A program made the translations under genes and the position numbers. Below are positions 1 through 7,880 of a DNA stretch of 64,000 bases, piece after piece. Under the pieces are notes generated by a model. It ran no database searches and was not told the origin of the DNA. It was given only the letters and a program-made list of their open reading frames with translations. Origin of the DNA: JAAFIW01 sp031414805 (GTDB lineage Bacteria > Pseudomonadota > Gammaproteobacteria > Burkholderiales > Burkholderiaceae_C); the NCBI GenBank assembly GCA_031414805.1, contig JANOQJ010000015.1:62001-126000 (forward strand), given 5' to 3'. Every line of letters begins with the position of its first letter. Within the stretch, counting starts at the first letter, position 1.

Positions 1-2149
1 CCTGCACCTGGGTGATGGTGGCGGTCATGTCCACGTTGGTGATGTTGGGGAAAGTTTTTACAATCTGGTTGTCAAAGCCCTTGCGCTCGGGCGCGCGGAA
101 AGCGCTCATATAGGTCACCGGCACATCGGCCAGTTGGTCCACCGGGAAGATGACGAAAAAGTTGGCCCGCATGGAGCCCCAGTCGACCTTGCGCAGCGAC
201 GTGACGCGGGCTTCTTTTTGAATGCCCGCAATGTCAAATCGCATGCTGTCGCCCAATTTCAGGTTCAGGGTTTTGGCAATGCCTTCTTCCACGCTGATGG
301 TGTCACCCTGCCCGGCTGTCCAGCTGCCTGCAATCAGGGGGTTGTGGCCCGGCTGCTCGGCGCTGTTCGACAGGTTGAACTCACGGTCGACCAGGCGCTT
401 GGCGCGGTCTTCGGTGTACGTGTCGGGCGACACAGCCTGGCCGTTCACCGCAATCAGGCGACCGCGGATCATGGGGTACCAGTCGTAGCGCTTGACGCCA
501 TCGTTTTTCAACATGGTTTGAAATGCGTCACCCTGGTCAGGCTGCACGTTGATGACGAAGCGGTTGGGCGCGTCAACCGGCGTGGCCTTGCGCCAGCTGG
601 CAATTAAATCGGTGCGCAGCAGCACCAACAAAATCAGCGCCAGCAGGCCGACAGCGAGACTGCTCACTTGGACAACCGTATAGGCCGGACGGGCCGAAAT
701 CTGGCGCGTGGCCAGCACCAGCCAGCGCGGCGCGGTGGCTTCATTGACCACCTTGCGCAGCAGCTTCACGGCCACCCAGCTCAGGCCCGCAAACAGCACC
801 ACCGCTACCGCAAAACCACCCACGGCAATGGCACCCAGCAACAAGTCGCTGCTGGCGGCAATCAGCAGCGCCGCAAAGCCCGCCACACCCAGGCCCAGCA
901 CCGCCAGCGAAGTGGGTTTCAGGTTGCCCACATCGCGGCGAATCACGCGCAGCGGGGGCACTTGCGCCAGTTGCAGCACGGGCGGCAGGCCGAAGGCAAA
1001 CATCAAAGTCAGCCCCATGCCCACACCGAAAAACACGGGCCACAAGGTGGCAGCAGGCAAAGCGGCATCCACCAAACCGGCCAGCAGCAACACAAACACG
1101 TGGTGCACTGCAAAGCCAATGGCCACGCCCAGCAACGCAGCAAACAGGCCGACGAGCGCAAATTCAAAGGTGTAGGCCAGGGCCATGGTGCGCTGGGGCT
1201 GGCCGAGCACGCGCAGCATGGCGCAGTCATCCAGGTGGCTGGCGGCAAAGCCACGCGCGGCCAGGGCCACGGCCACGGCGCTCAGCAGCGCGGCCAGCAG
1301 GGCCACCAGGTTCAGAAATTTCTCGGCGCGGTCCAGCGTTTGGCGCATTTCGGGGCGACCGCCTTCAAAGGATTCGAGACGCACGCCGCGCGCTTCGCCT
1401 TTTTTCAGCTCTGCATCGGCCCACTGACTGTAGGCGCGCACCTGGTTGTCGTTACCCGCCACGGCCATGCGGTAGGTCACGCGGCTGGCGGGTTGAATCA
1501 GGTTGGTGGCCAGGATGTCGGCCGACGAAATCATGGCGCGCGGCGCCAGGGTGGCAAAACCAGCGCCCCGGTCGGGCTCGTTGACGATGATGCGGCTGAT
1601 GCGCAGGCTGGCGTCACCCACCAGCAGGTTGTCGCCCAATTTGAGCTGCAGCGACTCCAGCAGCGACGCATCCACCCACACCTGGCCCTGCGCCGGCACC
1701 TCGCGGGTGGTTTGGCCGGGGCTGTCGGGCGCGTCGGCCACGGTGAGCTTGCCGCGCAGCGGGTAGCCCGCCTGCACCGCCTTGAGCGCGACCAGCTTGC
1801 TCGCACCGCCCTGCCCTTCCGTGGCGCGGCCCATGGTGGGGAAACCCAGCGTGCCGGCCACTTGCAGGCCCTGGCGGCGCGCCTCGTCGATGAAGATTTG
1901 CGGCGTGGGGTTGTCGCTGGCAATCACCGCGTCGCCACCCAGCAGCTGGCGTGCATCACGCATCAAACCGCCTTGCAAACGATCTGCAAAAAAGCCCACC
2001 GCCGTGAGTGCGGCCACCGCCAGCGTGACAGCCACGATCAACAAGCGCAACTCGCCCGCCCGCAGGTCGCGCAGGAGGCTGCGCCAACCCATTTGCCAGA
2101 AGCGGGCGGGGGTGAATTTTTGTGGGGTGGTGGGTGTGGCAGTGTTCAT
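1..2149 (-). CDS. FtsX-like ABC transporter permease, YbbP type (3' end beyond window)
   Basis: Inner-membrane permease of the YbbP/FtsX (MacB-like) group, which works with a separate ATPase to export or extract lipophilic material. The minus-strand reading starts MNTATPTTPQKFTPARFWQ and runs open for about 716 codons to the window edge; the family is usually about 830-850 residues, so the last 100 or so are missing. It shows an N-terminal anchor helix, a large periplasmic part (for example DNLLVGDASLRISRIIVNEP), a cluster of FtsX helices, then a second periplasmic part and helix pair. The start is the ATG at 2149, the first in frame. The partner ATPase gene is not in the window. The long plus-strand frames over this gene are shadows. 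Family assignment is confident; the cargo is unknown. Confidence 0.85.
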   Translation of the reverse strand, partial: MNTATPTTPQKFTPARFWQMGWRSLLRDLRAGELRLLIVAVTLAVAALTAVGFFADRLQGGLMRDARQLLGGDAVIASDNPTPQIFIDEARRQGLQVAGTLGFPTMGRATEGQGGASKLVALKAVQAGYPLRGKLTVADAPDSPGQTTREVPAQGQVWVDASLLESLQLKLGDNLLVGDASLRISRIIVNEPDRGAGFATLAPRAMISSADILATNLIQPASRVTYRMAVAGNDNQVRAYSQWADAELKKGEARGVRLESFEGGRPEMRQTLDRAEKFLNLVALLAALLSAVAVALAARGFAASHLDDCAMLRVLGQPQRTMALAYTFEFALVGLFAALLGVAIGFAVHHVFVLLLAGLVDAALPAATLWPVFFGVGMGLTLMFAFGLPPVLQLAQVPPLRVIRRDVGNLKPTSLAVLGLGVAGFAALLIAASSDLLLGAIAVGGFAVAVVLFAGLSWVAVKLLRKVVNEATAPRWLVLATRQISARPAYTVVQVSSLAVGLLALILLVLLRTDLIASWRKATPVDAPNRFVINVQPDQGDAFQTMLKNDGVKRYDWYPMIRGRLIAVNGQAVSPDTYTEDRAKRLVDREFNLSNSAEQPGHNPLIAGSWTAGQGDTISVEEGIAKTLNLKLGDSMRFDIAGIQKEARVTSLRKVDWGSMRANFFVIFPVDQLADVPVTYMSAFRAPERKGFDNQIVKTFPNITNVDMTATITQVQ

Positions 2150-2232
2150 GCGCGCGACCATAGTGCAAAACTCTCAGCCCAGCATGAGGACGGCCATTTT
2201 TCCGCCTGGCGGGTGGATACATGCCTCAGACC

Positions 2233-2328
2233 GTCACTCCCGCGCAGGCGGGAATCCAGACGCGAGGACTACGCAGACGGAAATGATTGCCAGCCACTGA
2301 GGTGGATTCCCGCCTGCGCGGGAATGAC
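2233..2328. repeat. Paired inverted REP-like palindromic units
   Basis: Two near-identical half units face each other: GTCACTCCCGCGCAGGCGGG at 2233 and its reverse complement, ending CGCGGGAATGAC, at 2303-2328, about 45 bases apart. Each unit is itself a hairpin (CCCGC..GCGGG). The same paired arrangement recurs at 26664-26762 and 35904-36002. It resembles the bacterial interspersed elements built from REP units. This copy fills the gap between the permease start and the EamA gene. Confidence 0.75.
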
Positions 2329-2370
2329 GGATCAGTAAACATCTGAGGCAGACATTAAAACAAGGAAATT

Positions 2371-2423
2371 AGCCTCTAGACCTTATAAATACTGATCAAG
2401 CAGCTATTAAATAAATAGCAAAA
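2371..2423 (+). repeat. Dispersed hairpin repeat (CTGCTCAAGCAGCTAT family)
   Basis: A copy of the roughly 50-60 bp repeat found about sixteen times in the first 52 kb. Its parts are a GCCTCTAGACCTTATAAATAC lead, then ATCAAGCAGCTAT, then AAATAGCAAAAC. CTGCT/AGCAG and GCTAT/ATAGC can pair. It sits just past the stop codon of the EamA gene and could act in 3'-end formation. Confidence 0.75.
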
Positions 2424-2428
2424 CAACC

Positions 2429-3313
2429 TTAAGCCTCCGGCGGAATCCCCCGAAACGGGTTGAATCCGGTGATCAGTGCGGTGGCTGCCAGCACCAACAA
2501 ACCGCCCGGCAGCATGCCCAGCGTCACCGGTTCACCCAGAAACAACCCGCCCCAGGTCACGCCAAACAGGGGAATCATGAAAGCCGACGAGGTGGCCGCA
2601 CTGGCGGGAATTTCGCGCATCAGGCGCATGCTGATCCAGTACATCAGGCCCGAGGTGATGCAACCCAGCACCGCCACGGCCACCAGTGCAGCAGGCGTGG
2701 GTTGCATGCTGGGCACCGTTAAACCCGAAGGAACGAGCAGCATCAGCGCAGCAGCCACATGCACCGCGGCTGATGCGGGCAAGGGCTCATGCACAAGGGT
2801 GGCGCGCTTCATCAATATGGCGCCCAGGCCGTAACTGGCCGCTGCCACGGTGCAAGCCAGCGCTGCCAGCACCACCCGCTGGGTGACCGCCACCGGGCCG
2901 AGTTGAACCAGCAAAGCCACGCCCAGAAAACCCACGGCACAACCCAGCAATCGGCGGCCGGTCAATTTTTCATCACCCACTGCCGCCGCGCCCAACACGC
3001 CAAACAGCGGCGCTGTGGCATTTAGAACGGCGGAGTAACCCGCGGGCAGCACCAGCGCAGCCCAGTTAAACAACACAAACGGCATGGCCACGGTCAACAC
3101 CCCCAGCGCGCACAACATGGGCCACGCCGACCGCACGGGCCAGCGGTGGCGCAGCCATTTCATCAACCCGGCCAGCACCAGTGCCGCCAGCGCGCAGCGC
3201 AGCCCGGCCGTACCCCACGGCCCCAGCGCCGGGCTGGCAATCCGCAGCAACGGAAACGATGCACCCCACAAAGCTGACATGCCGATGAGCTGAACAAAAT
3301 GATTGGTTTTCAA
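2429..3313 (-). CDS. EamA/DMT-superfamily exporter
   Basis: A 294-residue drug/metabolite transporter with two EamA repeats and about ten membrane helices. The protein begins MKTNHFVQLIGMSALWGASF, where WGASF matches the start of helix 1 in this family; a second repeat begins near residue 150 (AASYGLGAILMKRA), and PLFGVTWGGLFLGEP near residue 250 is a typical EamA signature. Length is normal. The gene is divergent from the hydrolase at 3395, so the short gap between them probably holds both promoters. Substrates in this family range from amino acids to dyes and cannot be read from the sequence. Confidence 0.85.
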   Translation of the reverse strand: MKTNHFVQLIGMSALWGASFPLLRIASPALGPWGTAGLRCALAALVLAGLMKWLRHRWPVRSAWPMLCALGVLTVAMPFVLFNWAALVLPAGYSAVLNATAPLFGVLGAAAVGDEKLTGRRLLGCAVGFLGVALLVQLGPVAVTQRVVLAALACTVAAASYGLGAILMKRATLVHEPLPASAAVHVAAALMLLVPSGLTVPSMQPTPAALVAVAVLGCITSGLMYWISMRLMREIPASAATSSAFMIPLFGVTWGGLFLGEPVTLGMLPGGLLVLAATALITGFNPFRGIPPEA

Positions 3314-3394
3314 TGGAAAAGGAACTTGTTGAAACTATTTGTGTACCGCATGGGCACAATGCGCGGCAAGCGTAACTTCTGGAGGGGTTTTGGC

Positions 3395-4162
3395 ATGTCG
3401 CAATTGCATTTCGTTAAACAAGGAACCGGCCCGGTGGTGGTGCTCAGCCACGCACGAGGTTGCGATTTGTCGATGTGGGACGCGGTGGCCGATTTGTTGG
3501 CCAAGAAATTCACGGTGCTGCGCTATGACCACCGCGGTCACGGCCATTCGTCGGTTCCCGTCGGCCCGTACACGCTGGACGCGTTTGTCGATGATGCCGC
3601 CGCACTGATTGAAGAGCACGCACGCATGCCCGTGCATTTTGTCGGCCTCTCGCTCGGTGGGCTGGTGGGCCAGAGCCTGGCGGTGCGTTACCCGCAATGG
3701 GTGCGCAGCCTGGTGGTGGCCAATGCCGCGAGCCAATTAAATGTCGACACCCGCGAGATGTGGGCCGAGCGGGCGCAGCAGGTGCGCCACTACGGCATGC
3801 AAGGCGTCGCCGACCGCATGCTGCGCCGCTGGTTCACCTCCGCATTTTTAGCCAGCGATGTGGGCCATGCCAAAGCCGCGCAGGTATTGGCCGTGTTTAA
3901 CCGCACGCCGGTTGCAGCTTATGCGGCCAGTTGTGAGGCCATGGCACAGCTGAGCTACGTGGGCGACAACCGCCGCATTGCCTGCCCCACACTGGTGATT
4001 GCGGGTGTGCATGATCTCGCCACGCCCCTGCCCCAGTCAGAGGCCGTGGTGCTGGGTATTTCGGGTGCACAACTGCAAACGCTGGATGCAGCCTTGATGA
4101 GCGCGGTCGAACGCCCGCAAGAATTTGCCCAGTTGCTGGCGAACTTCATTCGAAAAGTGTGA
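3395..4162 (+). CDS. Alpha/beta hydrolase, 3-oxoadipate enol-lactonase-like
   Basis: A 255-residue alpha/beta-fold hydrolase resembling PcaD-type lactonases. The oxyanion strand VVVLSHARGCDLSMWD is at 15-29, the nucleophile elbow GLSLGG at 84-89 (Ser86), and the acid in AGVHDLATP at Asp207. The catalytic histidine normally found in an AAHxSxxERP context is leucine here (AALMSAVERP, Leu234), and no other histidine follows, so activity is doubtful. The start is the ATG at 3395 because GGAGG lies at 3381-3385; a longer frame from 3299 would overlap the EamA promoter. Its stop lies 8 bases before aroQ, so the two are probably co-transcribed. Confidence 0.8.
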   Translation: MSQLHFVKQGTGPVVVLSHARGCDLSMWDAVADLLAKKFTVLRYDHRGHGHSSVPVGPYTLDAFVDDAAALIEEHARMPVHFVGLSLGGLVGQSLAVRYPQWVRSLVVANAASQLNVDTREMWAERAQQVRHYGMQGVADRMLRRWFTSAFLASDVGHAKAAQVLAVFNRTPVAAYAASCEAMAQLSYVGDNRRIACPTLVIAGVHDLATPLPQSEAVVLGISGAQLQTLDAALMSAVERPQEFAQLLANFIRKV

Positions 4163-4170
4163 CGCACGAC

Positions 4171-4623
4171 ATGAAAACCATCCTCGTTCTGAACGGCCCC
4201 AACCTGAACCTGTTGGGCACCCGCGAGCCCGCCGTGTATGGCGCGCAAACCCTGGCCGACGTGAAAACGCTGTGCGAACAAGCCTGCAGCGCCCACCACC
4301 TGCAGCTGGACTTTCGCCAGACCAACCATGAAGGCGTGATGGTGGACTGGCTGCAGGAAGCGGGTGCAGCGCAAGCAGCGGGCACCCTGATCGGCGCGGT
4401 CGTCAATGCCGGCGCCTACACCCACACCAGCGTGGCCCTGCACGACGCCATCAAAGGCGCAGGCCTCACCGTGATTGAACTGCACATCAGCAATGTCCAC
4501 GCCCGCGAAGCCTTCCGCCAACACAGCTACATCTCGCCAGTGGCCAAAGCCGTGATGGCGGGGTTTGGGGTGGCGGGGTACAGCCTTGCGATTGGGGCGT
4601 TGGCGGCGATGGGGTCAGGCTGA
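4171..4623 (+). CDS. aroQ: Type II 3-dehydroquinate dehydratase
   Basis: Converts 3-dehydroquinate to 3-dehydroshikimate, the third step of the shikimate pathway, as a cytoplasmic dodecamer. The 150-residue product is of normal length. It has the opening ILVLNGPNLNLLGTREP, the catalytic tyrosine in REPAVYG, the asparagine in VVNAGAYTHTSVAL, the ELHISNVHAREAFRQHS substrate loop with the catalytic histidine, and SPVAKAVMAGFG near the end. The ATG at 4171 gives the family-typical start MKTILVLNGP; the upstream GTG at 4159 overlaps the previous stop. aroC lies far away at 50786. Assignment is very confident. Confidence 0.95.
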   Translation: MKTILVLNGPNLNLLGTREPAVYGAQTLADVKTLCEQACSAHHLQLDFRQTNHEGVMVDWLQEAGAAQAAGTLIGAVVNAGAYTHTSVALHDAIKGAGLTVIELHISNVHAREAFRQHSYISPVAKAVMAGFGVAGYSLAIGALAAMGSG

Positions 4624-4756
4624 AAGCAGACGGCATTCAAGTGACTTTTTCATCGGTTTTTGATGCATTGATCGCTGAAAAATGCCGTTGGCTTGCCGTT
4701 TTCAGCTGGTATGGTTCAGCATCAACATCTGTTTGATGTAAACGAAGGGGTTACAC

Positions 4757-5197
4757 ATGCCTGCACCTGTTCCGGACTGGTTCCCGCTGATTCGCTGGTC
4801 TACACCCATCGGCGTTGAGGTTTTGCGCAAACAGCGCGAACTGATTCCGAAGCTGCCCGGTGTGTATGTCTTTACCAACTACAGCGAGGTGCTGTCGCGC
4901 AACTATGGCGTGCTGTACCTGGGCAAAGCCAATTCGTTGGCGCAGCGGCTGTCGACCTATCTGGTGGACCCTGCTGAATTGATGGTGATGTCCGCACGAT
5001 CAGGGCAGCTTCGCCAGAACAACTCGCTGAACCACGCGGCCAAAGTCAATCTGCTCACGAAGTTCCAGCAGCGACCCACGGGCTTTTACGTTCGCTGGAC
5101 AACGCTGATTGCACCGCTGGAGCTGGAGAACAAGTTAATCAAATACCTTGAACCCGCCTTCAACCAACTGGGCAACCCCCGAACGAGCGGCCTCTGA
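4757..5197 (+). CDS. Stand-alone GIY-YIG nuclease-fold protein
   Basis: A 146-residue protein that is almost entirely a GIY-YIG domain. It has PGVYVF (GIY strand, residues 34-39), VLYLGKANSLAQRL (YIG strand with the following arginine, 52-65), and a late LELENKLIKYLEPAFN segment whose glutamate and asparagine match the metal-binding Glu and terminal Asn of the fold. All expected catalytic positions look present. Family members nick or cut DNA in repair, restriction or homing, and no partner domain is present to decide between these. The start ATG at 4757 follows AAGGGG at a sensible distance. The gene stands alone between aroQ and the Tae4/Tai4 pair. Confidence 0.7.
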   Translation: MPAPVPDWFPLIRWSTPIGVEVLRKQRELIPKLPGVYVFTNYSEVLSRNYGVLYLGKANSLAQRLSTYLVDPAELMVMSARSGQLRQNNSLNHAAKVNLLTKFQQRPTGFYVRWTTLIAPLELENKLIKYLEPAFNQLGNPRTSGL

Positions 5198-5265
5198 TTA
5201 GTCAGGCTCAAGTCCGTTTGATCGTCAATCGCAGGAGACCGCTGCAGTTTCCAACGATGGTTTCA

Positions 5266-5628
5266 TCAAGGTTTCCGGGAATTAGCTCCCAAAATCTTCT
5301 GGACGTCCAGGCGCTCGGCAAACAATGAACATTTCGCTAGCGCCAGATTGTGATTCCCCACTGGCGAGGGTGATGCGGGCCGCTCTGCTACTGCCAACTT
5401 TTCGACTTGTTGACGCGCCGGCAAGGGGTTTTTAATATTCATAAGCGGTGCATACAGCGCATATACAGTTTCGCTGTCTCGTGACACTTCACTTTGGGGA
5501 TAAGCGACAGCAAGGCACAAGGATTGCGCCACGATGCGACGAATTTGTGCCGGGGTCTCTGGTTTTTCTGTATTTGCGTTGGCCGACAGGCAAATCACCA
5601 ACAGCAAACCAATCATTTTTTTGTTCAC
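5266..5628 (-). CDS. tai4: Tai4-like periplasmic immunity protein
   Basis: A small secreted protein (about 120 residues) directly downstream of and overlapping the Tae4-like gene, as expected for its cognate immunity protein. A signal peptide (KKMIGLLLVICLSANA) is followed by a helical domain with the cysteine-bearing IVAQSLCLAVAYP segment, a second cysteine in ALAKCSLFAERLD and the DSETVYALYAP stretch, in the style of the Tai4 family. I chose the GTG at 5628, which overlaps the upstream TGA as GTGA and follows GGGA by about nine bases; ATGs at 5637 and 5616 are alternatives. Tai4 dimers block Tae4 amidases in the periplasm. Family call is from motif style and context. Confidence 0.65.
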   Translation of the reverse strand: MNKKMIGLLLVICLSANANTEKPETPAQIRRIVAQSLCLAVAYPQSEVSRDSETVYALYAPLMNIKNPLPARQQVEKLAVAERPASPSPVGNHNLALAKCSLFAERLDVQKILGANSRKP

Positions 5629-6188
5629 GGCGCACATTCCCAAAAGAAAACAATCATGGCACCAGATTTGAAATATGAGCCTGTGCCAACCTCTGTGACA
5701 CTGACGTTTTCCGGATTGATCAACTTGCCAATATCGACATGGCCGCTGGCTCCAAAATCGGCCATTCTTCCTTGCCAGTCGTATCCAAAAATACCGTGAA
5801 CAGGTGGTGTTACCGCTGACAACCAGGGGGTTTTCGCATTGCCATCCCATATTTTCTTGGGTGCACCAAACGCCGACTTCATGTAAGTAATCATTTCATC
5901 GGCGCTGGTCGTGTAGCGGTATCCGTCGGCACCTAAATAGGTACGCACCCCTTTTTTTACAGCAATTCTATGACCCGCACGATTAAGACAATAACTCAAA
6001 CGCACTGCACAAGTATTCATTAAATCGAGATCCGAATAAATACCTGACAAGCTTTTGTGCAACTGCCCTCCAATCGACTCAACCAAATCCTTATTGCCTT
6101 TGGAGATCGCACCAGAAGGCGAACCGACACTGACACCGGGTTTATATGGAAAATTCGTTCTTAGGCTCGAATAAAGCGGTAAAGAAAT
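5625..6188 (-). CDS. tae4: Tae4-like type VI secretion amidase effector, non-standard start
   Basis: Resembles Tae4, a T6SS cargo amidase that cleaves the D-Glu-mDAP bond of peptidoglycan in a rival cell. The catalytic cysteine is in NTCAVRLSYCLNRAG and the histidine in FGASGHVDIG, about 90 residues later, close to the spacing in known Tae4 proteins; GADGYRYTTSADEMITYM is also typical. The N-terminal part LYSSLRTNFPYKPG fits the family but has no ATG or GTG in frame. The best ribosome site, AAGGGG, lies five bases before an ATT at 6188, giving about 187 residues; the only ordinary alternative is a TTG at 6086. Either ATT is used, as in infC, or an ATG was lost by one G-to-T change. No T6SS genes are in the window. 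Confidence 0.7.
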   Translation of the reverse strand: MSLPLYSSLRTNFPYKPGVSVGSPSGAISKGNKDLVESIGGQLHKSLSGIYSDLDLMNTCAVRLSYCLNRAGHRIAVKKGVRTYLGADGYRYTTSADEMITYMKSAFGAPKKIWDGNAKTPWLSAVTPPVHGIFGYDWQGRMADFGASGHVDIGKLINPENVSVTEVGTGSYFKSGAMIVFFWECAP

Positions 6189-6307
6189 GAATACCCCTTA
6201 GCAAAAGTTTGATTTTATAAACCACTCTCAAGACAGAAAACCCTGAGAAGTTCGACAATTCGTAATTGCCTGGCTCAAGACGAGTTGCTGTGCGTCGCTT
6301 CAGTCGC

Positions 6308-6679
6308 TCAGCGCGGATTCTCAAAAAAGACGTAGTTGCTGTAGTCACTCACCTCGAAGTACACCTTCTTTTCCCCCGGATCAGCAATCAGATTGAAGTT
6401 TTCGTCCAGCACGCCGTAGCCATAGCGGTAGGCGCGTGGTTTGCCGTCGTCGGTGCCCAGGGCGGTGGAGATTTTGTCGATTTTCAGAAAACGCCTCACC
6501 AGCTTGTCACCGGCGTAGACCTCCAGTACACCGTTGGTACCGGTCCAGTTTTGAATGTCGCGGCTGATTTTGTTTTGCTGCTCCTGGGTACAGGCTGAGA
6601 GCAAAAACAAGCCAAAAATGGCTGTAGCCCCATACAAACCTGCTCGAGCAGCTATTAATTTCATAGTAACCAAGTTCAT
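6308..6679 (-). CDS. Small lipoprotein of unknown function
   Basis: A 123-residue exported lipoprotein: a hydrophobic signal of about 29 residues ends in the lipobox LLSAC (Cys30). The mature part is short and polar, with GVLEVYAGDKLVRRFLKIDK and a C-terminal VYFEVSDYSNYVFFE. I do not recognise a family. The ATG at 6679 is preceded by GGAG seven bases upstream, which decides the start. The signal peptide (roughly residues 3-21) is encoded by a reversed copy of the dispersed hairpin repeat, so the export signal itself appears to be repeat-derived. Confidence 0.7.
   Translation of the reverse strand: MNLVTMKLIAARAGLYGATAIFGLFLLSACTQEQQNKISRDIQNWTGTNGVLEVYAGDKLVRRFLKIDKISTALGTDDGKPRAYRYGYGVLDENFNLIADPGEKKVYFEVSDYSNYVFFENPR
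6619..6673 (+). repeat. Dispersed hairpin repeat inside the lipoprotein signal sequence
   Basis: GGCTGTAGCC, then CCTGCTCGAGCAGCTATT, then TTTCATAG matches the family consensus in order and spacing, antisense to the lipoprotein gene. Read on the minus strand it encodes IAARAGLYGATA of the signal peptide. Confidence 0.7.
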
Positions 6680-6714
6680 TTTCAAACTCCAACAGTAGTG
6701 GGTACGCACGCATT

Positions 6715-6954
6715 GTGCTGCGGGCGGCTTCGGGCTTTCAGGACAAGGCTGACATGCAGGCTTCGGCGTTGGTCAAGGGCAAGAAACTGCCGACGGCGCA
6801 AGAAGTGGCGGCAGCAGGCTTCAAAGCCATGCAGCGGGGCCAGCGGGTGTTCATTCCCGGCACCATGAATTGGCTGATGGCGCAAAGCATCCGATTCACG
6901 CCGCGCAACGTGGTGACGGCACTGGTCAAGACCATGAGTCGGCCTGTGGGATGA
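6715..6954 (+). pseudogene. 3' remnant of a short-chain dehydrogenase gene
   Basis: An open stretch of about 79 codons reads like the C-terminal third of an SDR-family dehydrogenase: FQDKADMQASALVKGKKLP, AAAGFKAMQRGQRVFIPG and a closing TPRNVVTALVKTMSRPV. The nucleotide-binding half and the YxxxK active site are missing, and upstream sequence at once becomes the lipoprotein promoter, so the 5' two-thirds is deleted. No ribosome site precedes it. A decayed fragment is the simplest reading. Confidence 0.6.
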
Positions 6955-6986
6955 TCAGGCCAGGATTTAGGATTTAAGTGTTTTAG

Positions 6987-7041
6987 GCCTCAAGCCCTTG
7001 TAAATGCTGCTCAAGCAGCTATTGAATCAGGAGCAAAACCT
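6987..7041 (+). repeat. Dispersed hairpin repeat
   Basis: GGCCTCAAGCCCTTGTAAAT, then GCTGCTCAAGCAGCTATT, then GAGCAAAAC. It ends at the stop codon of rlmB and lies between it and the dehydrogenase remnant, a 3'-end position shared with several other copies. Confidence 0.8.
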
Positions 7042-7790
7042 TATCCAACTGACAGACTGCGCTGCCTGACCGCCTCATACAAGCACACGCCGCTGGCCAC
7101 CGACACGTTCAGGCTTTCCACTGCGCCCTGCATGGGGATGGACATCAGCTCGTCACAGGTTTTACGGGTGAGTTGGCGCATGCCGTCACCCTCGGCGCCC
7201 AGCACCAGCGCCACCGGGCCTTTCAGGTCCATTTGGTACAGGGTTTTGGGCGCGTCGTCGCTGGTGCCCACGCACCAGATGCTGCGTTCTTTCAGCTCGC
7301 CCAGGGTGCGCGCCAGGTTGGTCACCATGAAGTAAGGCACGGTTTCCGCCGCACCACTGGCCACTTTGGCCACGGTGGCGTTGATGCCGGCGGCGTGGTC
7401 TTTGGGCGCAATCACCGCATGCACACCGGCACCGTCGGCCACGCGCAGGCAGGCGCCCAGGTTGTGTGGGTCGGTCACGCCGTCCAGCACCAGCAGCAGC
7501 GGCACGGTACCCGCGGGCAAATCGTCAAGCAAATCGTCCAGAGAATGGGCTTGTGGCAGCGCCAGCACTTTGGCAGCCACGCCCTGGTGCCCGTGGCTGC
7601 CAGCGAGTTGAGCCAGGCGAGCACTGTCGGACTCGATCAGGCGCACACCCACTTCGCCCACGCGCTGCAAAAACTGCCGCATGCGGGCGTCGCGCCGGGT
7701 GGGTTCAAAGTAAATTTCGACGATGGATTGGGGTGCGGTTTTGAGCCGAACGCCCACGGCGTGAAAGCCGAACAGAACTTTTGCAGACAT
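7041..7790 (-). CDS. rlmB: 23S rRNA (guanosine-2'-O-)-methyltransferase RlmB
   Basis: Methylates the 2'-O of G2251 in the 23S rRNA peptidyl-transferase loop. The 249-residue protein has the N-terminal substrate-binding domain (VLFGFHAVGVRLK) and the SPOUT knot with its three motifs: DPHNLGACLRVADGAG, VLGAEGDGM and SLNVSVASGVCLYEA. The ATG at 7790 (MSAKVLFGFHAV) is the natural start; the frame stays open much further upstream, but that part is antisense to the sensor gene at 7881 and is not coding. It stands next to rnr in some related genomes; here two operons lie between. Very confident. Confidence 0.93.
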   Translation of the reverse strand: MSAKVLFGFHAVGVRLKTAPQSIVEIYFEPTRRDARMRQFLQRVGEVGVRLIESDSARLAQLAGSHGHQGVAAKVLALPQAHSLDDLLDDLPAGTVPLLLVLDGVTDPHNLGACLRVADGAGVHAVIAPKDHAAGINATVAKVASGAAETVPYFMVTNLARTLGELKERSIWCVGTSDDAPKTLYQMDLKGPVALVLGAEGDGMRQLTRKTCDELMSIPMQGAVESLNVSVASGVCLYEAVRQRSLSVG

Positions 7791-7880
7791 GTCGGGGATT
7801 ATCCGGGGTGCGTTGGCGCAACACTGATGTGAAATGATTTGCGCACTAAACTCTTGGTTACCACTTTTTGGAGCACCGCC

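Noticed and set aside
668..2338. Long plus-strand open frame (556 codons) rich in Gln, His and Arg
   Set aside because: It is antisense to the FtsX-type permease, has atypical composition, and crosses the REP pair.
6142..6348. 68-codon minus-strand frame upstream of Tae4, as an N-terminal part by frameshift
   Set aside because: No similarity to Tae4 N-termini and no ribosome site; the ATT start in the Tae4 frame fits better.
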